Assembly: GCA_002964805.2 (NCBI GenBank) | Contig: PUDQ02000008.1 | Span: 39,042-103,041 of the forward strand | DNA from: Trametes villosa | Lineage: Eukaryota; Basidiomycota; Agaricomycetes; Polyporales; Polyporaceae | Direction of reading: 5' to 3' | DNA: 64,000 nucleotides | Notes under the pieces: generated by a model | The model's database searches: none | What the model was told of the DNA's origin: nothing | What the model saw: the letters and a program-made list of their open reading frames with translations, nothing else | Translations under genes and position numbers: made by a program | Shown here: positions 54,101 to 63,177 of the stretch, one piece after another | How positions within the stretch are numbered: position 1 is the first letter of the stretch | Layout of the letters: each line of letters opens with the position of its first letter

Positions 54101-55962
54101 GGGCTGCGCTCGCGCCGACCTTCGGTTTCCGAGCTGCGATGACCGCGTGCGTGCACCTGGACGGAGGTATCCTATCGTGTGGAGCCCTCGGCGCGAACCG
54201 CCGCGGCTCGACCAAGCTGAACCTCGGTACGCTCGCTGGTGATCGACGTTTATTTGCAGATCGCTTACCGAATTCAAGCTGCAGAGTGTCCACCCACGCC
54301 GGGGCCCGCCCGCCATCATGGAGATGCGCGTGAGGCTAGAGAACACGCGCGGCGCCCATCTGCGCCTGCCGGTCGAGCGGAGCGCGGCGGATGTGTGCGC
54401 ATCGAGCGTGCTCGTACGACGCCACCCCCGTGCGCCGCAGCAATGCGTCTCCAAATTAGTACGGCATGCGCGCGTCGTTGGGACACGGGGCGCCCTCAGG
54501 GCAAACGCAGTCGGACGCAGCTGCTCTCGAGGATACAGCATCAGACTCGATGCTCACCTTGCCGCGCAATGACATCCGAATGCTGACACTGGCCCAGGTC
54601 TTTGCAGGCCGAAACACGACCGGGCGGGTCCTTGGACAATCAGGATTCAGGCCGCGCGTCCACTCGATGTCAATGTAAGCGTGTCTTTCTCGCGCCAGCC
54701 TGAAACAGGGACTGAAAAGCAAGCCCGGTAAGCTGACAGGCAACTTCATATCTGCGTCCGCTTCTAGGCTTGACGTGCCCGGATGGGATAGCCACACGCC
54801 ACGCCCGCGATGCAAGCATGCCAGTGTATTCTCGGCGATGTTCCGCAACGCACGCCGTCTCTCCTAGCGAGCCGCTTCTCCGACCCGTCGAACTCCCTGG
54901 TGTGCGCGCGCCGCGCTCCCTGGCTCGCTCGCGAATCAGTCTCCTGCTTTGTTGTTCAACTCGCCTCGTCTCGTCTCGCCATTTACTACGTGCCTCGCAC
55001 ACACCGCCTCCGCTCTGGCGAGACACTCGGAAGTCGCCGACGGCTATGCTTCTGTTCACGACCGCGCGAGAGGGGCGTTCCGGGATGTTCTCTTGGCTGG
55101 GCTCGGTGGGCATTCACGACACTCTATCCCACGTCTTCAAGTTGCGGCGGGCGTTCACTGCGTTCACACAGACGATTTATTCAGGTAACAGGGGGCACAA
55201 GGGCGGCCCGCGCTTTTGCGACGACGTCTTCGTGCGGTATGGCAAAGCCCGGTGTATGGCCTGTGGAGGTCGAGTGCACGGATATGAACGGCGCGTTGAG
55301 GGACAAGTCGCCGTCGGACAAGCCAACGGCGACGGGCCGGAGCAAATGCGAAGAGGGGGCGCCCGGAGGGAACCTCGCAGCACGGGAGAGCGTGTACAAC
55401 ACGCTCCCGGGCGTGTGGCTTCCCAATCTGGTGGCGGGTTGTGGGCAGCCTGGGCGGAGCGATTTAGCGTGAAGCATCGCGTGCAGCCGGCGACGAACCC
55501 GGTCAGGGCAAGCGGTACGCCCGGCGCAATGGGCCTTAGAGTGAACGAGAAGGGTCGGACGAGCGGCTCTCACGAGATTGGAGGTCCCGGAGACTGACGC
55601 GGGGCCGGGTGCAGCGGGTGATTGGCGGGAGGTAATACAATTTGCGGCGGACGAGCGGGATCGCCGCCGGGCGTAAGGGATACGGTGTACACTCCCGAGC
55701 AGCGGCGAGCTTGCCGACGGCCCTGGCACCCAATCGCTGTAGCTGCCGTCTGCTGTCGACGCAGCGGCGGAATATGATAGTAAATGCGGCCACGGAGTTC
55801 GAGATAATGGGCATCTTATTCCCTCTGAATACCGAGTCCGAAGGAGTTGCAGTCGGAGAGCTCTTGCAAATGATGTTAGTACGGTGTTTTCAATGTCTCG
55901 GTTGCATTGTCCAGCAGGGATGTGGCTGCCCGAGACGTCCGACATCCGCTCCGCTCCGTATC
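51198..55962. other. GC-rich stretch without recognisable genes
   Basis: Nearly 4.8 kb of high-GC, CpG-rich DNA. Long open frames exist in almost every frame on both strands (for example - 51793-52599 and - 53612-54541), but they overlap one another, have Arg/Ala/Ser-dominated random-looking composition, no domains and no consistent exon structure. They are best explained by scarcity of AT-rich stop codons. No intact transposon gene or tandem array was found. Confidence 0.5.
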
Positions 55963-56354
55963 TGTAACGACCCTCCGTGGTCGTTACGGGTTCTTGTAGG
56001 ACATAGCGCTAGTTGCGCTATGTCGCGATCAGTACCTAGCGCTAGTTGCGCTAGGATAAGATACCGCGTAGATATCATGTAGTAGATAGACGCGTACGAC
56101 GCGCGGGTATTCGGAGCCCGCGCGTCTGGTGAGGGCAGCCTTCTACAACTGCCCCACCATCTCCCGAGTACGCCGAGCCCTAATAGAGCCCGGACCAGAG
56201 TACTTGGAGACTGCGGGCATCAGAAGTGCCCGACACCCGTGAGTTTTACACTTTTTTACTCTTACCGTGTTAGAATCGCCCGATTTGGGGCTCGACGTGC
56301 AACCACGTCATCGAACTCTAATCCCCTAGCAACCCCCATCCGCATCCAGCAAGA
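55963..56354 (+). repeat. Candidate 5' LTR and leader, tandem perfect hairpins
   Basis: Three hairpins open the element: a 9 bp stem at 55964-55972/55979-55987, a 9 bp stem at 56001-56009/56015-56023 and an 8 bp stem at 56035-56042/56048-56055. The second and third share the same TAGTT loop and the GCGC stem base. Further hairpins follow (CGCGCGGG with CCCGCGCG near 56100-56125; GACGTG with CACGTC near 56295-56310). The LTR 3' end and primer-binding site are not resolved. Confidence 0.6.
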
Positions 56355-59300
56355 ATGAGCCACCACAGCTCAAACAACCCCACGGACCCGCGAACTCCGC
56401 GGGCCTCGACTTCTACCTCGAACCAACCCCCCCGCGCTGAGTTCGGCGCGGGTCAACCCGCCACGTCACTCCCTCGATCTACAGAGGGCGAGGGTGGACC
56501 CTCGATACCACAATCAGTGGTATCCGGCGGCTTAGACGATACCACGAACCCTACTAGGGGTCGTGCGACTGCCAGCGTGCATGCTGGACGACCGGCTTCA
56601 GACCAAGCAGGCCCGTCACGACGATCGGGCTCCGCTGCGAGCTCGCTTAACAGTCGGAGTCTTGCCAACATTGGGCAAGACTGGCAGGATCTGCGTGAGG
56701 GACGCTCGCAGCAGTTGGCTGCGAGCTCGTCAGTGTCGGCGGCACCGGCACTGAACCTTGCGCCGTTGCGCATGGTAGTTCGGGAATCGAAGAAACGATT
56801 CCGTCTGCTGCAGAAGCAGATACTCGAGGCAGAAAACGAGACGAACCTCGCTCTGCAGTCCGCATTAGCGGAATTAGGCCTAGGTGACCTAATGGACGAA
56901 GAAGACGAGGAGGACCTTACCGCTCGCGCTATAGCGGTAAGTGACGATGCCGATGCAGGGCACCACATTCATCAGCCTATCGTGGCTGGTGAGGATGAGA
57001 GCGACGAGTTGCCTATGACAAGGGCAACCATAGATACACATATCAGCTCAGCTGCTGATCCGCAAATGGAGAACTTCGCGGATGATCGCGAAGTAGAGGA
57101 TGCACTGTTGGATCCTCGCCAGCGTATCGTCGCTGGCCGGATTGAACGACTGAGTCGTGCGGGGCTGTATGATCCACCGCACACGACGGCGCAACTGCCG
57201 CCGTCCTCATCAAACCGTCGAACTGGCGATGCACAGAATGCCGTTCCTCCTCGGAACGTGGCATTCGATCATCCGCAAGGCTCGACTAGGGCTGCGCATG
57301 TCGCGCAGCCAATTCCATCCTCGCCCAGCGAATATCCCGCTGAGCCTATGTCTGCGTCCCAAGGACCCGCGTACCGTCAAGAACGGCCGCCTGGACTATG
57401 GGACTGGAAACACCCTCGACGTTCAATGGGAGCGTCTGCATATTACGGAGGACTACCTCCTATGCAGCCAGCGGAAGCTACGGAACCGCTGGCATACACG
57501 GGGCCTGTAGTAGGGCCTCGTGATGGTGTAACGATCAGCCGTCTCGTACGGATGATAGATGAGATGGTTGGATCACCTCCAGAGGGTGATCCCCCTGCGT
57601 ACTTGAAGGTGGCGAAACTTGCGCCACCCAAGACGTACGAGGGGAAGGACGATCTCGATGCACTCGAGGTATGGCTGCGAGGCCTCCTCGAGTACTTCAA
57701 CACGTTGAGGATCACGGGTCCTAGGATGGACCGTGACCGTGTCCGAATATTGGGCACTGCACTTAGCGGTGATGCCGCTACGTGGTTCTACAACACTATA
57801 CAGTCTCCGTCGCGCGATAAGCGCGACTGGATATTCGAGGAGACTGTTATAGCACTCTATCGTAGGTTCATCCATAAGGATTTGAACCTACTTGCGGAGC
57901 AACAGTATGCTTCGCTAATTTGCCGCTCCAGTGACGGAGGGGTTGCAGCTTTATATGAGAAGCTGCTGTACATATCCGAAAGGATGTGGGAGAAGCCTAC
58001 GCCCTTCCAATTGCGTAGGAAGTTCATTGAGGCGTTACCCGAAGACATCGAGTACCTACTTACCGTTGTTAACGGTATGTCTCCTCAAGAACACGACTTG
58101 GCACAATTGTACCAAGTGGCTCAAGATATTGAGCAGAAGTCGCGCGCTATGCGGCTTCGGAAGTTAGCTCGCGAACCTTCGCGAGCACATACTATACCGA
58201 ACACCGGTGCTAAGCCGACGGTAGAGGCACGCCCGCAACGAGGAGTGCGTAATGTACTTAGGAAGCCAACGGCTTCGGCTTCCCGTAGTAATAATATTAC
58301 GATACATAAAGCTACTACTGGCTTTAAACGCCCTTCGACAGACGTGCGAGGTGGTTCGGTACCGCGTCAGTCTGGCGCGGTGCAGCAATCCGCGTCAACT
58401 GCGCGGATTGATAAGACTCAGAAAGCACCTCTTAAGTGCTATTCCTGTGGTCAAATAGGCCACTTCGCGAGCGACGCGAAATGTCCCAACTACGGGAAGA
58501 AATCCGCTACAGTACAGCGGATGTTCGCTCAGCGTGTCATCGACGACACGTCGGACGACGGCAACGAGCCGTCTACACAACAAGACGTTGCCGACGACAA
58601 CACGGCAACTCGTCCCGAGGATCAAGAGCCTGAACCCGAGGCTCTTGCGGATAGCCCAGACGATAACGGAGAATATCCGTTGTCAGACTATGGTCTGGAA
58701 GGATCTCAGTATGATCCTGACGAGGATCATTACGCATCTCCTGGAGAGGGAGATGCAGATGAATACTTCATCGCGATGCGTATTGCACCGCTGGAAGAGG
58801 CCGAACCTGAGCCTCTTCGGTTACACACCATGGCGGTTGCACCCACGCGAGGGTACAAGCAGGCCTGGTTATACGACAACAAGATACGTCGTATAGACGA
58901 TCCCGCGGCGCAACCTGTGCGCACGCTCCAGGCCCAGCGCACACTATGCGCTGAGATTACAATCAATAAGGTCACAGCTCTGGCCTTATTCGACTCGGGC
59001 TGCACGACCGATTCGATTACGCCAGAGTTGGCGTATCTGAGTCGCGCAGATCGTATCGATCTGGCGCAGCCTGTAGGGCTGCAATTGGGAACCAAGGGCA
59101 GCAAGACGCGCATCAATTATGGTGCGCAAGCAGAGCTCAAGGTGGGCTCTGTGAATACTACGCAATACTTTGACGTAGTAGACATCGATAAGTACGATGT
59201 CGTGTTGGGAACTACCTTCTGCAGGAAGCATGGAGTAATCCTAGACTTCCGTGCAGGTACGGTAGTAATCAACGGCAAAAGTTTGCCGTTGTTCGATCCT

Positions 59301-59384
59301 GAGGTTTCGACGACTGCGAAACCCGAACCCAAGAAATGGGTTCCTCGATTCCAATTCGAAGGTACTGCTAAACCTAAGCAGTAG
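56355..59384 (+). CDS. Gag polyprotein with zinc knuckle and aspartic protease
   Basis: A 1009-residue frame starting at ATG. The first 370 residues are Ser/Pro-rich and acidic, probably disordered. A capsid-type retrotransposon gag domain spans about 430-610 (LEVWLRGLLEYFNTLRI, AATWFYNTIQ, LLAEQQYASLICRSSDG, FIEALPEDIEYLL). A CCHC zinc knuckle CYSCGQIGHFASDAKC lies near residue 694, followed by an acidic linker. The C-terminus is a pepsin-like retroviral protease: active-site LFDSGCTTDSI near 877 and DVVLGTTFCRKHG near 948. The nucleocapsid binds element RNA and the protease would cleave the polyprotein. The frame ends in TAG, and the same frame continues without another stop into pol. The sequence is saturated with short hairpins. 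Confidence 0.95.
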   Translation: MSHHSSNNPTDPRTPRASTSTSNQPPRAEFGAGQPATSLPRSTEGEGGPSIPQSVVSGGLDDTTNPTRGRATASVHAGRPASDQAGPSRRSGSAASSLNSRSLANIGQDWQDLREGRSQQLAASSSVSAAPALNLAPLRMVVRESKKRFRLLQKQILEAENETNLALQSALAELGLGDLMDEEDEEDLTARAIAVSDDADAGHHIHQPIVAGEDESDELPMTRATIDTHISSAADPQMENFADDREVEDALLDPRQRIVAGRIERLSRAGLYDPPHTTAQLPPSSSNRRTGDAQNAVPPRNVAFDHPQGSTRAAHVAQPIPSSPSEYPAEPMSASQGPAYRQERPPGLWDWKHPRRSMGASAYYGGLPPMQPAEATEPLAYTGPVVGPRDGVTISRLVRMIDEMVGSPPEGDPPAYLKVAKLAPPKTYEGKDDLDALEVWLRGLLEYFNTLRITGPRMDRDRVRILGTALSGDAATWFYNTIQSPSRDKRDWIFEETVIALYRRFIHKDLNLLAEQQYASLICRSSDGGVAALYEKLLYISERMWEKPTPFQLRRKFIEALPEDIEYLLTVVNGMSPQEHDLAQLYQVAQDIEQKSRAMRLRKLAREPSRAHTIPNTGAKPTVEARPQRGVRNVLRKPTASASRSNNITIHKATTGFKRPSTDVRGGSVPRQSGAVQQSASTARIDKTQKAPLKCYSCGQIGHFASDAKCPNYGKKSATVQRMFAQRVIDDTSDDGNEPSTQQDVADDNTATRPEDQEPEPEALADSPDDNGEYPLSDYGLEGSQYDPDEDHYASPGEGDADEYFIAMRIAPLEEAEPEPLRLHTMAVAPTRGYKQAWLYDNKIRRIDDPAAQPVRTLQAQRTLCAEITINKVTALALFDSGCTTDSITPELAYLSRADRIDLAQPVGLQLGTKGSKTRINYGAQAELKVGSVNTTQYFDVVDIDKYDVVLGTTFCRKHGVILDFRAGTVVINGKSLPLFDPEVSTTAKPEPKKWVPRFQFEGTAKPKQ
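59364..59384 (+). promoter_or_regulatory. In-frame TAG at the foot of a hairpin: candidate stop-codon readthrough site
   Basis: ACTGCT (59364-59369) pairs with AGCAGT (59377-59382) over a seven-nt loop, and the T of the second arm is the first base of the TAG at 59382-59384. The frame stays open from 59385 through pol. Readthrough of a single stop is an established gag-pol strategy in some retroelements; here it is inference. Confidence 0.5.
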
Positions 59385-59408
59385 GACAACGTAGCGAGTT
59401 CCACAAGA

Positions 59409-62400
59409 GTGGAACCTCCCCACTCTCGTTACGACAAGTCCGGAGGGTCGTCAGGAGGGGGAGGGAACGGTGTAGAAACCGTTAAGATTCCTGAACGACA
59501 CCAAGGGCGAGCCAAAGATAGCTCGCCGCCGAACATTGGCGAAAAATTCATTCCGACGATGCATTCGTCGCGAGGTCCTAGAAGGGACAAGTATGGGTAC
59601 GAGGACCCATACGGCATCAACGAGCTCTTGGACAAGATATCCAAGGAGCAGTGGGAAGACGAACAGATCCGACGAACCCACGCTGGGTTCGTCATAGACG
59701 AGGAAGAGGAGGAGCTGAAAGCTCTTCGTGACCGCTGGTATGCGGCCACCGAGGACATTATGCGTCCTGCGCCGGAGCATCTCCCGCCGTTCCGGGAGAT
59801 CAATCACCACATTCCGCTCATCGATGAAGCGAAGAAATATCGCTATCATCTCCCACGTTGCGCGGACGTGGTGAAGCCAGAGCTCATAGCGAAAATCAAT
59901 CGCTATGTGAAGGCAGGCTGGTGGCGACCGGTAACGGTCACGCAAGCAGCGCCTCTGCTGTGCGTTGCCAAGAAGAATGGCAAGCTGCGCACCGTACTCG
60001 ATGCGCGACAACGAAACCAGAACACGGTGCACGACCTGACACCGTTTCCGGATCAAGACCAGATCCGGATGGACGTTGCTCGAGCGAAGTATCGCTCGAA
60101 GATTGATCTGTCCGACGCCTACGAACAGATCCGCATAGTTGCGGAGGACGTGTGGAAGACCGCGTTCGCGACGCCTTACGGGACGTTCGTGAGCGAGGTC
60201 ATGCAACAGGGCGACACCAACGCCCCGTCCACATTCCAACGTCTAATGACAGCCATATTCCGTGACTGTATCGGAAGGTTCGTCCATGTCTATTTGGACG
60301 ACATTTTCGTATTTTCGGACTCCAAGGAGGAGCACGAAGAACACTTAAGGATAGTGTTCGAAAAGCTTCGAGAGGCGAAGCTTTTCCTAAGCCGCAGCAA
60401 GTGCGACTTATACTCCAAAGACTTGGATTGTCTTGGTCACCGAATAGATGACAAGGGACTACACGCCGATACGGACAAGATGAGCCGTATCAGGAACTGG
60501 CGAACACCTCGCTCGTATAACGAGGTGCAGCGGTTCCTCGGGCTAGTAAACTATCTGGCACATTTTATGCCAGATGTAACGGCGTACACATCGCCGTTAT
60601 CGGACATGGTCCATAACGACCGTCCGTTCGTATGGCGCGCACTGCACGACAAGTGTTTTGAGTCTATCAAAGCACTCGCGTGTAAGGTGCCCATACTGAA
60701 GCCGATAGATCCGGCTTCCACAGATCCCATTTGGTTGATCTGTGATGCGTCCGTGTATGGACTCGGAGCGTTATACGGGCAAGGACCCGACTGGCAAACT
60801 TGCAGGCCAGCCGGGTTCCTGTCGAAGAAATTTACGTCCGCACAACGGGCGTATCGCACCTACGAGCAAGAAGCTCTAGCCATCATGGAAGGCTTGTTCA
60901 AGTGGGAGGACAAGCTCATAGGACGAAAGCTCAATATAGTCACTGACCATAGAGCTCTCGAGTTCCTTGAGGGACTCGAGCGTCCTAACCACCGTCAGAT
61001 ACGGTGGTACGAATTCTTGTCGAGGTTCGACAAGACGATTACCTATATTCCAGGTAAACTGAACAAAGTAGCGGACTGCTTATCCCGCTACTTCGAACAC
61101 GACGACATAGAGGAACTAGCCGAAGATTTCGACTATGTTAACGCCGACTTGCGGCTAGATCCTGAAGGGGATGATCTCCCCTTCTCCCGACTCATCGAGC
61201 TACGCGCAGCTCGAGTGTTGCGTCGATCTGCGCGGAAACTCGCGCAGCTAGAGACAGATAACGCGCACGCTACACGCGTGCAAGAACCAATAGAGGAACG
61301 AGTCGTAGAGTCGGCTCGTTACGCTGCACACGCACCTATCTCGGTGACTGCAGCAACCCCGGACAGCGACAATGTGACGCTGTCGGACTCGCTATCTGCG
61401 GGTCCCTCTTTGCGTGTCTGGGTAGAAGGAGACGACGGCTTCCTGAAAGCCGTCAAGTCAGGTTATGTTAATGACCCGACGTTCCAGAAAATACTGGAAC
61501 GGCCTACTCAGCATCGCGCATTCGTAATGCGCGAGGGTGTGATATACACCAAGAACCGTGAAGGCGACGAGGTATTGTGTATACCTCGTGGTCTGTATCG
61601 GAAACGGGCCCTTCAGGAGCTCGTGTTAGACCAAGCGCATAGCGCGCTTGGACATCTTGGACCTCAGCGCACGTCAGAGTACGTGCGCAAGTGGTTTTGG
61701 TGGCCCGCGTTACGCAAGGATGTAGACAAGTTCTGCATTTCGTGCGGCGTGTGCCACACCACGAAAATAAGTACACAGCCCCCTATAGGGCTGTTACACT
61801 CGCTACCGATACCTACGGTGCCATGGACGTCTATGTCCATGGATTTCTTCGGTCCGTTTCCGCCCTCGCACGGATACGACTACATATGGATTGTAGTCTG
61901 TCGGTTGACCTCGATGGTACACCTCATACCCATCAAGACAACCGACACAGCGTCAGACCTGGCGCTGGTCTACTTCAGGGAAGTAGTCCGTCTACACGGG
62001 CTACCGGACTCCATAGTCTCTGATAGAGACTCGAAGTTCACTTCCAAGTTCTGGAAGGAGCTGCATCGCCTTATGGGGGCGAAGCTGCTTATGTCCACGT
62101 CGTTCCATCCACAGACGGATGGATTATCTGAGCGTAGTATACGCTCAGTGTCGCAGATACTCCGTGCACTGGTAGCTCCTGACCAGTTGGACTGGTATGA
62201 GAAGCTACCGATAGCGGAGTTCGCTATCAACTCTGCGGTAAGTTCTACCACAGGGTTCGCTCCGTTCGAGTTGAACTACGGGTATCTCCCGCGTTCTATG
62301 AACGGAATCGGAACGGACACTCCGTTTCGAGGAGTGCGAGAGTTCGCACTCAGAGCCAAGGCGAACTTGGAGATGGCGCATGATGCCATCATCGAGGCGC

Positions 62401-62930
62401 GAGTGCGCCAGACACACTATGCGAATAAGCATAGGCAAGCCGAACCCGACTTTGAGGTCGGGGACAAGGTATACCTATCGACAAAGAATTTGTCGATACC
62501 TAAGGGCCGGGCACGAAAGCTCGTGCCTAAATACATCGGACCGTATGCTATAATTGAGAGCATACCCAGTACGTCAAACTACGTACTGGAGTTACCAGAA
62601 GAACTCCGGAACCGAAGGATACACCCTCGGTTCCACGCGTCGCTATTACGACGCTATGAGCCAAACGACGATGCGGTATTCCCGCATCGTGAGGCGAAGT
62701 CGTATTACGACTTCGGCAATGAAGACTCCACCGAATGGTTGGTGGAAGAGATTATCGGCCACGAGTGGAATGGCAATAAGTGCCAGTTCCACGTGCGGTG
62801 GACGATGGGGGACCATACATGGGAGCCCTACGAGCACTGTAAGGAGCTCGTAGCATTAGACGAGTATTGTCGTCTAATGGGCGTGTCATCTTGGCGCGCG
62901 TTGCCCAAGAAAACATCCGCCAAGACTTAG
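59409..62930 (+). CDS. Pol polyprotein: reverse transcriptase, RNase H, integrase, chromodomain
   Basis: 1173 residues counted from 59409, in the same frame as gag. The first codon here is GTG and the first in-frame ATG is near 59569, so pol is probably made as a gag-pol fusion rather than from its own start. Reverse transcriptase: SKIDLSDAYEQIRI and the catalytic YLDDIFVFS near residue 294. RNase H: WLICDASVYGLGAL near 441 and TYEQEALAIMEGL, then TDHRALEFL. Integrase: zinc HHCC in HSALGHLGPQRT to CISCGVCH near 743-780; catalytic residues in MDFFGPFP near 810, VSDRDSKFTSKFW near 869 and GLSERSIRSV near 905. Chromodomain at about 1107-1165 (EEIIGHEWNGNKCQFHVRW, HTWEPYEHC), which in chromoviruses guides insertion to modified histones. 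All catalytic residues are present. Confidence 0.96.
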   Translation: MEPPHSRYDKSGGSSGGGGNGVETVKIPERHQGRAKDSSPPNIGEKFIPTMHSSRGPRRDKYGYEDPYGINELLDKISKEQWEDEQIRRTHAGFVIDEEEEELKALRDRWYAATEDIMRPAPEHLPPFREINHHIPLIDEAKKYRYHLPRCADVVKPELIAKINRYVKAGWWRPVTVTQAAPLLCVAKKNGKLRTVLDARQRNQNTVHDLTPFPDQDQIRMDVARAKYRSKIDLSDAYEQIRIVAEDVWKTAFATPYGTFVSEVMQQGDTNAPSTFQRLMTAIFRDCIGRFVHVYLDDIFVFSDSKEEHEEHLRIVFEKLREAKLFLSRSKCDLYSKDLDCLGHRIDDKGLHADTDKMSRIRNWRTPRSYNEVQRFLGLVNYLAHFMPDVTAYTSPLSDMVHNDRPFVWRALHDKCFESIKALACKVPILKPIDPASTDPIWLICDASVYGLGALYGQGPDWQTCRPAGFLSKKFTSAQRAYRTYEQEALAIMEGLFKWEDKLIGRKLNIVTDHRALEFLEGLERPNHRQIRWYEFLSRFDKTITYIPGKLNKVADCLSRYFEHDDIEELAEDFDYVNADLRLDPEGDDLPFSRLIELRAARVLRRSARKLAQLETDNAHATRVQEPIEERVVESARYAAHAPISVTAATPDSDNVTLSDSLSAGPSLRVWVEGDDGFLKAVKSGYVNDPTFQKILERPTQHRAFVMREGVIYTKNREGDEVLCIPRGLYRKRALQELVLDQAHSALGHLGPQRTSEYVRKWFWWPALRKDVDKFCISCGVCHTTKISTQPPIGLLHSLPIPTVPWTSMSMDFFGPFPPSHGYDYIWIVVCRLTSMVHLIPIKTTDTASDLALVYFREVVRLHGLPDSIVSDRDSKFTSKFWKELHRLMGAKLLMSTSFHPQTDGLSERSIRSVSQILRALVAPDQLDWYEKLPIAEFAINSAVSSTTGFAPFELNYGYLPRSMNGIGTDTPFRGVREFALRAKANLEMAHDAIIEARVRQTHYANKHRQAEPDFEVGDKVYLSTKNLSIPKGRARKLVPKYIGPYAIIESIPSTSNYVLELPEELRNRRIHPRFHASLLRRYEPNDDAVFPHREAKSYYDFGNEDSTEWLVEEIIGHEWNGNKCQFHVRWTMGDHTWEPYEHCKELVALDEYCRLMGVSSWRALPKKTSAKT

Positions 62931-63177
62931 CGGATGTACGAAGCGCAACATGCGCTTCGTGGTCAAGACTACCCGAGTGAGTAGTCGTGGTGAAGGACAG
63001 AGCACGCGCAGAGAGCGCGTGACCGTGAAGTAGTACGTCACGTGCGGACTCGCGTGCGCGAGGCAGCCACCGACGCGTTCGGACTCCGCCGGCGCTTTAA
63101 GACGGCGACCTCGCGAGTGCAGGGTCATAACCGACCTCTGCCACCTCACCACCACCACCAACAACGACGCCCGCGCC

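Noticed and set aside
51793..54541. Several frames of 200-300 codons in the GC-rich region
   Set aside because: Open in many frames at once because stop codons are AT-rich; Arg/Ala/Ser-dominated, no domains, no exon structure.
55963..62930. CRISPR-like or riboswitch interpretation of the regularly spaced hairpins
   Set aside because: The stems differ in sequence and lie inside intact eukaryotic gag and pol frames; there is no repeated unit.
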